The translations under genes were made by a program, and so were the position numbers. From contig NZ_CP018319.1 of assembly GCF_001952935.1 (NCBI RefSeq), positions 62,001 through 126,000 on the forward strand: 64,000 nucleotides of DNA. The letters run 5' to 3'. Shown piece by piece: positions 1-8,886 of this stretch (position 1 is its first letter; each line of letters opens with the position of its first letter). The notes below the pieces were generated by a model. That model saw only the letters and a list, made by a program, of their open reading frames with translations, was not told the DNA's origin and did not search any database. This DNA is from Pseudomonas frederiksbergensis (lineage in GTDB: Bacteria; Pseudomonadota; Gammaproteobacteria; Pseudomonadales; Pseudomonadaceae).

Positions 1-900
1 GGTGCGCAAGGGTTGATCGATGGAGCGATGAATCAGGCTCGACGGTTCTTCCTGACGCCACTCCAGCCCGCCCTTGTCGCCGTAGATACGGATCTTCAAC
101 GGATTCTCTTCGCCAGCGCAGACCTGGCTGGCGATCAATACACCGCTCGCGCCGTCGGCCATCTTGAACAGCATCGCCGCGTCGTCATCCAGTTGCCGGC
201 TTGCAAGGTGCGTATTCAACATCGCACACAGGTGCTTGATCGGTTGGTCTGCGACGAATTCGGCCAATGAAAAGGCATGGGTGCCGATATCGCCAATGCA
301 GCCGCCCAGCCCCGACTGTTCGGGCAGATCGCGCCAGCCCGCCTGCTTGTTGCCCTGCCCGGCCACATCCTGACTGAGCCAGCCCTGGGGATACTCGACG
401 ATGACCTTGCGCACCGTGCCGATCACGCCGTCGCGGACCATTTGCCGAGCCTGCCAGACCATCGGATACCCGAGGTAGGTGTGGGCCAATCCATAGAGGC
501 GGTCGCTGCTCTCCAGCAGTTTCTTGAGAGGTAACAGCTCGGACAGATTCAGCGCCGCGGGTTTCTCGCTGAACACATGAAACCCTGCACTCAGCGCCCG
601 AGTGGCAATCGGCGCGTGCAGGTGATTAGGGGTGACGATGACGAGCAGTTCCATACGCCGATCGGCGGGCAGTGCGCCCTCGGCATCGAGCATCTGCTGC
701 CAGTCGCTGTAGCAGCGCGAAGCGGACAATCCCAGCGCCGCGCCCGTATCCTGATTGTTGCGGGCGTCTCGGCTGAACGCACCGCACACCAGTTCAAAAC
801 GACCATCGAGCCCGGCGGCCTGACGATGAGCCTTGCCTATGAAGGCGCCTTCACCGCCTCCAACAAACCCCATTCTTATTTTTGGCACTGGAACGTTCAT
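1..900 (-). CDS. Gfo/Idh/MocA family oxidoreductase (3' end outside window)
   Basis: The gene reads on the minus strand from ATG at 900 and runs off the window edge, so about 300 N-terminal and middle residues are visible and the C-terminus is missing. The start MNVPVPKIRMGFVGGGEG gives the Rossmann glycine motif, and FSEKPAAL carries the EKP motif of this NAD(P)-dependent sugar/polyol dehydrogenase family. A substrate cannot be assigned from the sequence. It is divergent from a LacI-type regulator, and a perfect 16-bp palindrome lies between them, which fits local repression of a carbohydrate or polyol catabolic gene. Confidence 0.88.
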   Translation of the reverse strand, partial: MNVPVPKIRMGFVGGGEGAFIGKAHRQAAGLDGRFELVCGAFSRDARNNQDTGAALGLSASRCYSDWQQMLDAEGALPADRRMELLVIVTPNHLHAPIATRALSAGFHVFSEKPAALNLSELLPLKKLLESSDRLYGLAHTYLGYPMVWQARQMVRDGVIGTVRKVIVEYPQGWLSQDVAGQGNKQAGWRDLPEQSGLGGCIGDIGTHAFSLAEFVADQPIKHLCAMLNTHLASRQLDDDAAMLFKMADGASGVLIASQVCAGEENPLKIRIYGDKGGLEWRQEEPSSLIHRSIDQPLRT

Positions 901-961
901 CGCGACTTTTCTCTGTTTGAGGCGGATTCAGGCGGCTTCTCAAAAGTGAAGCCTCACGACT

Positions 962-977
962 ATGTAACCGGTTACAT
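962..977. promoter_or_regulatory. Palindromic operator for the LacI-family regulator
   Basis: ATGTAACCGGTTACAT is a perfect 16-bp palindrome with the central CG dyad typical of LacI/GalR operators. It lies between the oxidoreductase start (900) and the LacI start (1102). It closely resembles the PtxS-type site TGAAACCGGTTTCA known in Pseudomonas. Binding by the adjacent regulator is inferred. Confidence 0.75.
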
Positions 978-1101
978 CGTGACGGAAATTTAGGCCCTGT
1001 TGCCCGAAGTGTCAAACCCCGGATTAATATCGACGAACATTTCAGGGCACGGTCGACTTGCGCTAAGCTCGCCAGCCGCACAGTTCGACAACGAGGTGGT
1101 C

Positions 1102-2106
1102 TTGTCCAATATCCGTGAAGTTGCCCGGCTTGCCGGCGTCTCGGTGGCCACGGTCTCCAGAACGCTGAAATCGCCTGAGCGCGTGCTCCCCGAAACACGG
1201 GACAAGGTCAACGCCGCCGTGGAAAAAGCCGGTTATCGGCCGAACCTGATGGCGGTGCAGTTTCGCTCGCGCAGGACGGGCAATCTGGTGATTCTGGTCC
1301 CGGCCATCGCCAACACGTTTTTCGCCCGGGTGATCAGCGGTGCCCAACAGGCTGCCCAGGCCGCCGGGTACCGACTGCTGCTGTGCGACACCCAGGGCCG
1401 AGAGGAAATCGAACGGGAATTCGCCGAGCTGGTGTACGCCCATCAGGCCGATGGCGTGATTCAGCTGCGCGCCTACGACCCTTTTGAAGCGCCCTTCCCC
1501 AGCGCCGAGTTACCGCCCATCGTCAACGCCTGCGAGATGATTCAAGGCGGCCGCCATCCCACGATCAGCCTCGACAACCGCGCAGCAGCCAAGGCCATGA
1601 CCGAGCATTTGATAGAACTGGGCCATCGCCGGATTGGTCTGATCAAGGGCCCGAAAAGCAGCCCGCTGACCCGCGATCGTGTGGCCGGTTATCAGGACGC
1701 ATTGCGCCAGGCCGGCATCGCGTCCGATCCCGCTCTCATCTGCCACGGTGATTTCAGTTTGAAGGCAGGTGATGACGGTGCCGCAACGATGCTGGAGCTG
1801 ACCGACCGTCCCACCGCGCTCTTTTGCGAAAACGATGAAATGGCCATCGGCGCGTTGAAGCGCATCAAGCAGCAGGGCTTGCGGGTACCCGAGGATATTT
1901 CACTGGTGGGCTTCGACGACATTCCCTTCGCAGCCTATTGCGATCCCCCCCTGACGACCATCGCGCAACCCGCCGAAGTCTTCGGCCAGAAAGCCGTCGA
2001 AATGCTGATTGCCTTGATTGAGAAGAAACCGATTGCGCAACGTCATGTGGTATTGCCGTTTGAACTGACGTTGCGCAATAGCACCGCAAGGGTCAACGAG
2101 CGCTGA
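1102..2106 (+). CDS. LacI family transcriptional regulator
   Basis: A 334-residue regulator. Residues 2-25 (SNIREVARLAGVSVATVSRTL) form the LacI helix-turn-helix, followed by the hinge region and a periplasmic-binding-protein-like effector domain with LVGFDDIPFA and PPLTTIAQP signatures near the C-terminus. The start is taken as TTG at 1102 because it gives the canonical N-terminus and has GAGG five bases upstream. An upstream extension to 1000 is open but has no family homology. It probably represses the divergent oxidoreductase through the palindrome at 962-977; the inducer is unknown. Confidence 0.9.
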   Translation: MSNIREVARLAGVSVATVSRTLKSPERVLPETRDKVNAAVEKAGYRPNLMAVQFRSRRTGNLVILVPAIANTFFARVISGAQQAAQAAGYRLLLCDTQGREEIEREFAELVYAHQADGVIQLRAYDPFEAPFPSAELPPIVNACEMIQGGRHPTISLDNRAAAKAMTEHLIELGHRRIGLIKGPKSSPLTRDRVAGYQDALRQAGIASDPALICHGDFSLKAGDDGAATMLELTDRPTALFCENDEMAIGALKRIKQQGLRVPEDISLVGFDDIPFAAYCDPPLTTIAQPAEVFGQKAVEMLIALIEKKPIAQRHVVLPFELTLRNSTARVNER

Positions 2107-2136
2107 ACGATTCGCCCCTCGGCTGGATGAGAGGCT

Positions 2137-2160
2137 TGGGGGCTACTTGCCGGCCCCCCA
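2137..2160. terminator. GC-rich hairpin between convergent genes
   Basis: TGGGGGC and GCCCCCCA form a strong stem between the LacI stop (2106) and the stop of the convergent GlxA-like gene (2164). There is no T-run, so termination is only a possibility. Confidence 0.35.
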
Positions 2161-2163
2161 TTG

Positions 2164-3147
2164 CTACTTGACCAGGCGCTTTTCCTTGGAAGGTCTGTAG
2201 CCGAAGTAAGAGCTGTAACACTTGCTGAAATGGCTGGGCGATACAAAGCCACAAGCCACCAATACGTCCACCTGGGACAGTTCGGTGTGCTGGAGCAGCC
2301 GACGCGCCTCGGTAATCCGCAATTCCATGTAATACCGTTGCGGTGTCGTGCCCAGTTGCTCCTTGAACAAGCGCTCGAGTTGACGACGCGAACGGCCGGC
2401 GTAAACCGCCAGCTGCTCCAGTTCCAGAGGTTCTTCGAGGTTGGCATCCATCAGCTTCACCACCTCGCGTAATGGCGCGCTCACACAGATATTTTCAGTC
2501 GGTTTTATCCGCCGATAACGCGACTCCTCGAAAGCCAGGATGTCTTCAATCCCCTCGACAAGGGCTTTGTCGTGCAAGCTTTTGATCCAGTCCAGCGCCA
2601 TGTGGAACGCCCCCGAGGGACTGGAGGCCGTGAGCCGGTCTCGATCGATGACGTAGGGTTCACTGGTGACATGCGTCGCCTTGGAGATTTCCGCGAGCGC
2701 GGGGCGATGTTCGGGGTGAATCGCGCAACGATATCCGTCAAGCAAGCCTGCCCTTCCCAGGAACCATGCGCCATTCCACAACCCGGCCAGAATGACGCCC
2801 TGGTCTGATGCGGCCCTCAACAGGGAGATGAGTTCATCCGTCGCTTTGAGTTCTGTCCTGTAGCCGCCGCAAATGACCAGCAGGTCCAGGTCCTGGATCG
2901 TTGAGCCAACGAAATGGCCATCCGGGCGGATGACCAGGCCCAGGTCACTGATGACTTCCTCATCGGTCAAGCCGAACGTTCGGGAAGAGAACAACCCGGG
3001 TCGCAGAAGATTCGCGGTGACAATCGTATCCAGTGCCTGCGTGAACGCGGGCAGCGAGAAATGCTCAAGCAGCAGAAATCCTGCCCGGACCACCTGAGTC
3101 TTCTCGTTGGGGTTCTCATTCAGATAGCGGAGATTTTTCCCCTTCAT
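2164..3147 (-). CDS. GlxA family (DJ-1/PfpI plus AraC) transcriptional regulator
   Basis: A 327-residue regulator with an N-terminal DJ-1/PfpI-like sensor domain (residues about 15-190, including LDLLVICGGYRT and LAGLWNGAWFLGRAGLLDG) and a C-terminal AraC DNA-binding domain (about 215-325, with RSRRQLERLFKEQLG and VACGFVSPSHFSKCY). The usual sensor cysteine position reads LWNGAW, so a catalytic role is unlikely. The architecture matches Pseudomonas ArgR, GbdR and CdhR, which sense amino-acid or quaternary-amine metabolites; the ligand here is unknown. The start at 3147 has a GGGGG-type ribosome site; a TTG at 3177 would add ten residues. Confidence 0.85.
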   Translation of the reverse strand: MKGKNLRYLNENPNEKTQVVRAGFLLLEHFSLPAFTQALDTIVTANLLRPGLFSSRTFGLTDEEVISDLGLVIRPDGHFVGSTIQDLDLLVICGGYRTELKATDELISLLRAASDQGVILAGLWNGAWFLGRAGLLDGYRCAIHPEHRPALAEISKATHVTSEPYVIDRDRLTASSPSGAFHMALDWIKSLHDKALVEGIEDILAFEESRYRRIKPTENICVSAPLREVVKLMDANLEEPLELEQLAVYAGRSRRQLERLFKEQLGTTPQRYYMELRITEARRLLQHTELSQVDVLVACGFVSPSHFSKCYSSYFGYRPSKEKRLVK

Positions 3148-3201
3148 GCCCCCGCTAAATTGGCGTCGCTCGATCAATGTTCGGCCTACTCGGTTACGTT
3201 A

Positions 3202-3254
3202 CCCAACAGGTCGTTGGGTGCGTTGATAAACCTCAATGCTAACTGTAGAGGTTT
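3202..3254. other. Two inverted repeats upstream of the GlxA-like gene
   Basis: CCCAAC-N5-GTTGGG (3202-3218) and AAACCTC-N13-GAGGTTT (3228-3254) lie between the map stop (3280) and the regulator start. They may be an operator for the regulator or a weak terminator for map; neither has a T-run. Confidence 0.35.
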
Positions 3255-3279
3255 CAAAACCACTAGCGCCATTTTTCGC

Positions 3280-4071
3280 CTAAACGATGGCGGGATACCC
3301 ATCGACACTATCGGGCCAACGGGTCAGCACCTCGAAGCCGTCGTCAGTGACCGCGACCATATGCTCCCACTGAGCCGAGAGTGAATGGTCCTTGGTGACC
3401 ACGGTCCAGCCATCCGCCAGGGTTTTCACATGGCGTTTGCCAGCGTTCAACATGGGTTCAATGGTGAAGATCATGCCGGTTTGCAGTTTCAGGCCCTGGC
3501 CGGGGAAGCCGTAGTGAAGGACCTGCGGCTCATCATGATAAATCTTGCCGATACCGTGGCCGCAGTACTCGCGCACGACGCTGAACCCGTCTCTTTCGGC
3601 CACCTTCTGAATGGCATGGCCAATGTCACCCAGCGTAGCGCCGGGGCGGACCACGCGAATACCGGCACACATCGCTTCATAGGTCGTCTGTGCCAGACGT
3701 CGGGCTTGCGGGCCGGGCTCGCCCACGAAGTACATGCGGCTGGTGTCGCCGTACCAACCCTCCTTGATCACGGCAATGTCGATATTGACGATGTCGCCAT
3801 CCTTGAGTGGTGTGGCCGAAGGAATGCCGTGGCAGACCACTTGGTTGACCGATGCGCACACGGTTTTCGGGAAGCCGTGATAGCCGACATTGCCCGGAAT
3901 GGCTTTCTGCACGTTGACGATGTAATCGTGACAGAGCCGGTCAAGTTCGTCGGTGGTGACCCCCGCTTTGACATGCGGAGCAATCATGGCCAGGACCTCG
4001 GCGGCCAGCGCGCCCGCAGCACGAGACATGGCTATTTCTGCCGGGGTATTGAGCTTTACATTGGCCTTCAT
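3280..4071 (-). CDS. map: Type I methionine aminopeptidase (accessory copy)
   Basis: A 263-residue metalloprotease that removes the initiator methionine from nascent proteins in the cytosol. The dinuclear metal ligands are visible in order: VNIDIAV (Asp), GDTSRMY (Asp), EYCGHGIG (His), FTIEPML (Glu) and QWEHMV (Glu). Length is normal for the bacterial type. It is unlikely to be the main map gene, which in Pseudomonas normally sits beside rpsB. Its start overlaps the stop of the ParD-like gene by four bases, so the two are translationally coupled. Confidence 0.93.
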   Translation of the reverse strand: MKANVKLNTPAEIAMSRAAGALAAEVLAMIAPHVKAGVTTDELDRLCHDYIVNVQKAIPGNVGYHGFPKTVCASVNQVVCHGIPSATPLKDGDIVNIDIAVIKEGWYGDTSRMYFVGEPGPQARRLAQTTYEAMCAGIRVVRPGATLGDIGHAIQKVAERDGFSVVREYCGHGIGKIYHDEPQVLHYGFPGQGLKLQTGMIFTIEPMLNAGKRHVKTLADGWTVVTKDHSLSAQWEHMVAVTDDGFEVLTRWPDSVDGYPAIV

Positions 4072-4334
4072 GGCTTGGCTCCTGATGCTGCATCAACCTG
4101 GGCGTTTTGCGAAAAATCGGCGAGTGCGCACAGCTGTTTCACATCGAGGCCGCCCGCCAGCTCCGCACGAATCAGCACGCGGCAGATGTCGCTGTGGTCC
4201 AGGTTGGGATGCAACTCCGCAAGCATCCCGATACGCATCCAGTGCTCGGCCTGAGCGTTGATCGAGCGACTCAACGCATCGCTGGCGACGCGCAGATTCT
4301 CATGCATGGCTTCTGAAATTTTTACGATACCCAC
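4068..4334 (-). CDS. ParD-like antitoxin family protein
   Basis: An 88-residue protein starting MGIVKISEAMHENLRVASDALSR, which resembles the ParD-like family (DUF3423): a short N-terminal strand and helices like a ribbon-helix-helix DNA-binding fold. The GTG start at 4334 is chosen because the family begins MGIVKI. No ParE toxin follows; the coupled downstream gene is a methionine aminopeptidase. A promoter with a perfect palindrome over its -35 lies just upstream, fitting autoregulation. Confidence 0.75.
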   Translation of the reverse strand: MGIVKISEAMHENLRVASDALSRSINAQAEHWMRIGMLAELHPNLDHSDICRVLIRAELAGGLDVKQLCALADFSQNAQVDAASGAKP

Positions 4335-4367
4335 TGATCAATCCAATATGAAATGTATATGGATCGT

Positions 4368-4403
4368 ATATTAGTCGGTCGTCGTGTGAAATTGCAATTT
4401 CAC
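4368..4403 (-). promoter_or_regulatory. Promoter with an 18-bp perfect palindrome for the parD-like/map operon
   Basis: On the minus strand a sigma70-like TTGCAA (4392-4397) and TAATAT (4368-4373) are separated by 18 bp, about 30 bases before the GTG start. The -35 lies inside the perfect palindrome GTGAAATTGCAATTTCAC (4386-4403), an ideal operator placement. The regulator is inferred to be the ParD-like protein. The rest of the 4335-4644 gap shows nothing else clear. Confidence 0.6.
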
Positions 4404-4644
4404 GATATACAGCCAAGCCAGAAGCGCGCGGCGGCGTAGAAAGTCATTGGGTGACTTGAAGCCCGACTTCAATAGCTGAGGGAATGAAGTGCTGAGCAAT
4501 CATCGTTTGTACCCCTACTCGATGATGCTCAGAATTCGTGGCGCAGACGTTAGCCGTTGTTCTTCCAATTGATCGAGTCCGTACCTGTCAGAAAGAGCGC
4601 GATTCCCCCCTTTCACACCGCACCATTCGACTCAGGAGATAACA

Positions 4645-6324
4645 ATGAATAAAACCATTTCTCGTCGTAGCGGAGGTCAGATTTTGGTGGATGCCTTACG
4701 CATCCATGGCGTCAAAAGAGCTTTTTGTGTTCCGGGAGAAAGCTACCTCGCGGTGCTCGATGCATTGCATGACGTGCAAGAGGAAATCGATCTGGTGGTG
4801 TGCCGCCAGGAAGGTGGGGCAGCCTATATGGCAGAAGCCTACGGCAAGCTCACTGGCGAGCCCGGCATCTGCTTCGTGACCCGAGGCCCGGGGGCAACGA
4901 ACGCTTCGGTTGGCGTTCACACCGCGTTCCAGGATTCATCGCCGATGATTCTGTTCATTGGCCAGGTTGCTCGCGATCAGCAGTATCGCGAAGCCTTTCA
5001 GGAAGTTGATTTTCGCCAGATGTTTGGCCCCTTGGCGAAATGGGTCGTGCAAATAGACGACACCCGCAGAATTCCCGAACTGATCAGCCAGGCGTTCCAC
5101 CGAGCGGTCAATGGCAGGCCTGGGCCTGTAGTGGTCGCCCTGCCGGAAGACATGCTGACCGAAATGGCGGAAGTCAGTGATGCCGGGCCTTTCAAACGCG
5201 TATTGATGACCCCGGCAGCCGAGCAAATGGCCGCCATGCAGCAATTGCTTGAACGATCAGAGCGGCCATTGATGGTGCTGGGTGGCAGCGGCTGGGATAC
5301 CGAATCAGTGCATGACATCCAGCTGTTTGCTGAACAGCAGAACATCCCGGTTGCCGCCTCCTTTCGCTGCCAGGACCTGTTCGACAATCGACACCCGAAC
5401 TATGTCGGTGATCTTGGTTTCGCCGCATCAGCGCAGCTGTCCTCAGCGGTAAAAAACGCCGACCTGCTGTTGGTCGTGGGCTCCAGAATGGGTGAGGTTT
5501 CAACGGGCGGGTATGCGACCCTGGACATCCCGGTACCGAAGCAAACCTTGATCCATGTTCACCAAGGCATCGAGGAACTGGGGCGGGTTTACCAACCTGC
5601 GTTAGCGATAAACAGCAGCCTGTCGACCTTTGCCCAATCAGCCGCAAAGCTTCCAGCGGTGACCAGCCCGGTAAAGAGTGAATGGACGCGCACCCTGAAC
5701 AATAACTACCGCGAAAACCTGCAACACTCGCCCTCCCCTGGCGATGTGCAAATGGCCGAAATCATTGAATGGTTGAATCGCAGACTTCCAGACGATGCAA
5801 TCCTGACCAATGGCGCCGGCAACTACGCCGTCTGGCTTCAACGTTTCTATCAGTTCCGCCAATACCGCACCCAGCTAGGCCCGACCAATGGCTCCATGGG
5901 CTACGGCGTTCCTGCGGCGGTGGCCGCCAAACTGACGTGCCCGGATCGAGTGGTGGTTTCGTTTTCCGGGGATGGCTGCTTCTTGATGAACGGTCAGGAG
6001 ATAGCGACTGCAACGCAATATGGCGCGCATGTGATTTTCGTTGTGATCAACAACGGAATGTACGGCACCATCAGAATGCACCAGGAACGCAATTACCCTG
6101 GACGCGTGTCAGGCACTGAACTGCTCAACCCGGATTTCGCCGCCCTGGCCCAAGCTTATGGGCTGCATGGCGAGGTGGTCACCGCCACGTCGGAGTTTGC
6201 CCCAGCGTTTGAACGCTGCCTTGGCATGTCCCGGCCGTCCTTGATTGAGGTCAGGGTCGACCCTGAAGCCTTGACCCCTCGACTCAGCCTGACTCAGATC
6301 AGAGAACAATCAAGCAAGAAGTAA
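4645..6324 (+). CDS. Thiamine diphosphate-dependent enzyme, acetolactate synthase-like
   Basis: A 559-residue member of the ThDP enzyme family with the standard three domains. The N-terminal Pyr domain has the catalytic glutamate in CRQEGGAAYMAEAYG (about residue 56), a central domain follows, and the C-terminal PP domain has the Mg/ThDP motif GDGCFLMNGQE...VVINN. It lacks an adjacent regulatory subunit gene, so it is more likely a stand-alone catabolic or carboligating enzyme than biosynthetic IlvB. CAGGAGATAACA precedes the ATG. A terminator follows directly, so it is probably monocistronic. Confidence 0.85.
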   Translation: MNKTISRRSGGQILVDALRIHGVKRAFCVPGESYLAVLDALHDVQEEIDLVVCRQEGGAAYMAEAYGKLTGEPGICFVTRGPGATNASVGVHTAFQDSSPMILFIGQVARDQQYREAFQEVDFRQMFGPLAKWVVQIDDTRRIPELISQAFHRAVNGRPGPVVVALPEDMLTEMAEVSDAGPFKRVLMTPAAEQMAAMQQLLERSERPLMVLGGSGWDTESVHDIQLFAEQQNIPVAASFRCQDLFDNRHPNYVGDLGFAASAQLSSAVKNADLLLVVGSRMGEVSTGGYATLDIPVPKQTLIHVHQGIEELGRVYQPALAINSSLSTFAQSAAKLPAVTSPVKSEWTRTLNNNYRENLQHSPSPGDVQMAEIIEWLNRRLPDDAILTNGAGNYAVWLQRFYQFRQYRTQLGPTNGSMGYGVPAAVAAKLTCPDRVVVSFSGDGCFLMNGQEIATATQYGAHVIFVVINNGMYGTIRMHQERNYPGRVSGTELLNPDFAALAQAYGLHGEVVTATSEFAPAFERCLGMSRPSLIEVRVDPEALTPRLSLTQIREQSSKK

Positions 6325-6342
6325 CCCGCTTCTTGGGTTTTG

Positions 6343-6377
6343 GGCGCCTGACTCACGATTGACCAGACGCCTTTTTT
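6343..6377 (+). terminator. Intrinsic terminator after the ThDP enzyme
   Basis: An imperfect GGCGCCTG.../...CAGACGCC hairpin is followed by six T residues, starting 19 bases after the stop. It ends just before the next gene. Confidence 0.75.
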
Positions 6378-6383
6378 GAGCTT

Positions 6384-7664
6384 GTGACTCATCAGTTCAT
6401 CGACCTGTCCCACCTACAACAGCAGTCGATCAATGGCCTGAACAGCATGCATCCGCAACGACAAACCCTGCACAACGAACTGCACGCGCGTCCGTCACTG
6501 TATTTCGACGAACCGGCCCATGTGTTTCATCTGGCCTTCCTTGGCGGGGAGCCGCAGTGCAACGCGCTGCTGGAGCGCTGCTGCCCTGCTCCGATCGATC
6601 CTCACGCCGCCCAGGGCATCACCCGACTCGATGGCCACGCCCTGAAATGGGAACGCCACGCCGAGTTCTTCACCCTGACCCTGGTGGTCACTTCATCCAG
6701 CGATGACCTGTCCTGGACATCACTGCCCGAGGTGCTGGCGCAAAAGATCGATGCGCATTTGCCGCAGCTGATCAACTCGGTGCAGATCGTCGTGCGTGGC
6801 GAAGCCGGCCTGGACCTCGCCGGCTACGGCTTCAAGGACCCGTGCGGTTCCTGCGTGGGCGGTGGCGATGCGGTGGTCTGGAGCGATTTTCGTCTCAGCG
6901 CGGATGGCGACAACCACATCCTGTTCGTCAACCGGCGCCTCAACGCTTACCGCCAAGGGAGGATGATCCGTCGTCTGCTGGAAATCGAGACCTACCGCAT
7001 GATGGCCTCGCTGTCGTTGACCATGGCCAAGACCTTGAGCGCGCAACTCGATGTCTTTGACAAGACCTTGGTCACCCTATCCGAGCGTAACGCCGACGCC
7101 GACAGCGGTAACGCGAAAGCCCTGCTGGCTGACATCTCCAACCTGTCAGCCCAAGTGGTCAGCAGCACCGCGAAAACCCGCCACCGCTTCAGCGCCACCC
7201 AGGCCTATGCGCAACTCGTGTACGAGCGCCTGGGCGAATTGCGGGAAAGTCACGTCGGCGATTGCCAGCGTCTCGGGGTGTTCATCGAACGCCGTTTCAA
7301 ACCCACCGTCAGGTACTGCACCGCCACCGAACAACGCCTGGAGCACCTGGCCAAAAGCGTGGCCAACCTGGGCGACCTGTTGCAAGCCCGGGTTCAGGTG
7401 GAAATGGAAGAACAGAACTCGGAAATTCTCAAAAGCCTCAACGCCCGCGCCGATGCCCAGATCAAGATCCAGCGCGCCGTGGAAGGCCTGTCGATTATCG
7501 CCATTACTTATTACCTGCTGAACCTGCTCAAGCTTGGCTACTCAGGGTTGCACCTGCTCGGCGCCGAGGTGGCTCCGCGAGAGGCGATGCTGGCGATGAC
7601 GCCCCTCGCGATCGCGATCCTTGCGTTGATTATTTTCCGCATCAAAAAAGTCAAAGAGCACTGA
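6384..7664 (+). CDS. DUF3422 family membrane-anchored protein
   Basis: A 426-residue protein recognised by the conserved N-terminal HPQRQTLHNELHARPSLYFD segment and GHALKWERHAEFFTL, both typical of DUF3422. The C-terminus has two hydrophobic segments (about 370-390 and 400-420) after a long helical region, so it is probably anchored in the inner membrane with a large cytosolic part. Function is unknown. The GTG start at 6384 lies right against the preceding terminator; an ATG at the MHPQRQ position is an alternative. Confidence 0.8.
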   Translation: MTHQFIDLSHLQQQSINGLNSMHPQRQTLHNELHARPSLYFDEPAHVFHLAFLGGEPQCNALLERCCPAPIDPHAAQGITRLDGHALKWERHAEFFTLTLVVTSSSDDLSWTSLPEVLAQKIDAHLPQLINSVQIVVRGEAGLDLAGYGFKDPCGSCVGGGDAVVWSDFRLSADGDNHILFVNRRLNAYRQGRMIRRLLEIETYRMMASLSLTMAKTLSAQLDVFDKTLVTLSERNADADSGNAKALLADISNLSAQVVSSTAKTRHRFSATQAYAQLVYERLGELRESHVGDCQRLGVFIERRFKPTVRYCTATEQRLEHLAKSVANLGDLLQARVQVEMEEQNSEILKSLNARADAQIKIQRAVEGLSIIAITYYLLNLLKLGYSGLHLLGAEVAPREAMLAMTPLAIAILALIIFRIKKVKEH

Positions 7665-7696
7665 TACGGTGAGTCGCAGGGACGCGCCATCCCCCA

Positions 7697-8815
7697 TCAG
7701 GACGGGAGCAGGTCCAGTGTGCGTTCAACCTCTTGAATGTCGATCTTGAAGCCATCGCCCTCTGGCGTTCCGACCACAAAGCCAAAATTCTGGTGGTCGC
7801 GATCCGTCAAGTACTTGAAGTAGCTGACGAAACGGTTCGGTGGCTGCAGTACCAGCAACGAACCACCCTGCGGCAGTACATTGACACCATGTACAAGCTG
7901 GCTCCCTTCGACCCCCATCACGATCCGCGCCCCGGCACACGTCGCCACGATGGTCGGCACATCGGTTTTCAAAGGATCGACTACGCGAAACCCTCTGCTT
8001 TTGCGCAGATGTTCAGCGAGCTCCCTTTCATTGCGCAAAAAGCGCAAGTCACCGTCGCCACCTCGCAGAATGAACACGCCGGGGTGAGACTCATAGCTCA
8101 CGTGCGACAGGAGTTTTTCGCCCATGGCACGGAAACGTAAATGCCTGCTTTGATTGTTGCTCACATCGTCGAACAGCACGAGTTCACGAAAAAACGCACT
8201 GTGCAGGCGAAGCGGTTTCATATCAAACCAGTCCTCATAAGCGGGAGCCTGGGTAAACAGAGGAAACCTGGCAGAGGGCGCGGTGGTTATCGGGACGCCT
8301 TCGTTACATGCCAATGAATAGGTCGGGCAGTCTTCCATCAACCACGTACCAAACCATGTATTTCCGTTTTGCGTGCAGTAGGCGGCGCCGCGCTCGATTT
8401 CGTTTTCCACGAGAATTCGCGGAAACATACCGGGCTTGAGAGACAGCCAGTGACTTGCATTGTTCTTGTAGAGCGCTCCATCGATCAGCCAGACATCCTT
8501 GATCAGGTAGCCACGTGTCGGGCCTTGCACAACGGTGCCCAGCCCTTCCATTGTGCGAGCGGGATGCTCGAAAGGATAAAAGCGCTTTGCCTCCCAGCCT
8601 GTGACACGGTCCATTTGATTGGGCAGGAAGAAAGCAGGCGGAGAATACGATGTGCCACCCGGAGCCACGTCCCAGGTTTTCGCCGCCAGGCTTTTCAAGC
8701 TGATCTCAGCTTTTCGTGCGAATCTTTTTCTTGCCATATACCTGTAGGCGGCAAGGGTCCATTTTTTCCGATTGCCCGTGGTTGAAGTGCTGATTGGCGA
8801 GACATCGCTTTCCAT
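7697..8815 (-). CDS. Glycosyltransferase family 61 protein
   Basis: A 372-residue protein with features of DUF563/GT61 transferases. The C-terminal half has HPGVFILRGG followed by GVEGSQLVHGVNVLPQGG and LLVLQPPNRF, the family's sugar-nucleotide binding region. No signal peptide is present, so it is presumably cytosolic and transfers a sugar to a surface glycan; donor and acceptor are unknown. GGAGGA lies six bases before the ATG at 8815. It is downstream of a FemAB-like gene on the same strand with a gap of about 70 bases, suggesting a two-gene unit. Confidence 0.8.
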   Translation of the reverse strand: MESDVSPISTSTTGNRKKWTLAAYRYMARKRFARKAEISLKSLAAKTWDVAPGGTSYSPPAFFLPNQMDRVTGWEAKRFYPFEHPARTMEGLGTVVQGPTRGYLIKDVWLIDGALYKNNASHWLSLKPGMFPRILVENEIERGAAYCTQNGNTWFGTWLMEDCPTYSLACNEGVPITTAPSARFPLFTQAPAYEDWFDMKPLRLHSAFFRELVLFDDVSNNQSRHLRFRAMGEKLLSHVSYESHPGVFILRGGDGDLRFLRNERELAEHLRKSRGFRVVDPLKTDVPTIVATCAGARIVMGVEGSQLVHGVNVLPQGGSLLVLQPPNRFVSYFKYLTDRDHQNFGFVVGTPEGDGFKIDIQEVERTLDLLPS

Positions 8816-8886
8816 GAAAAGTCCTCCCTGCACAGGGTCAATAGTCAGACGCGAAGCGCTCTGTTTATTTCAGGCCTGGAAATTGT

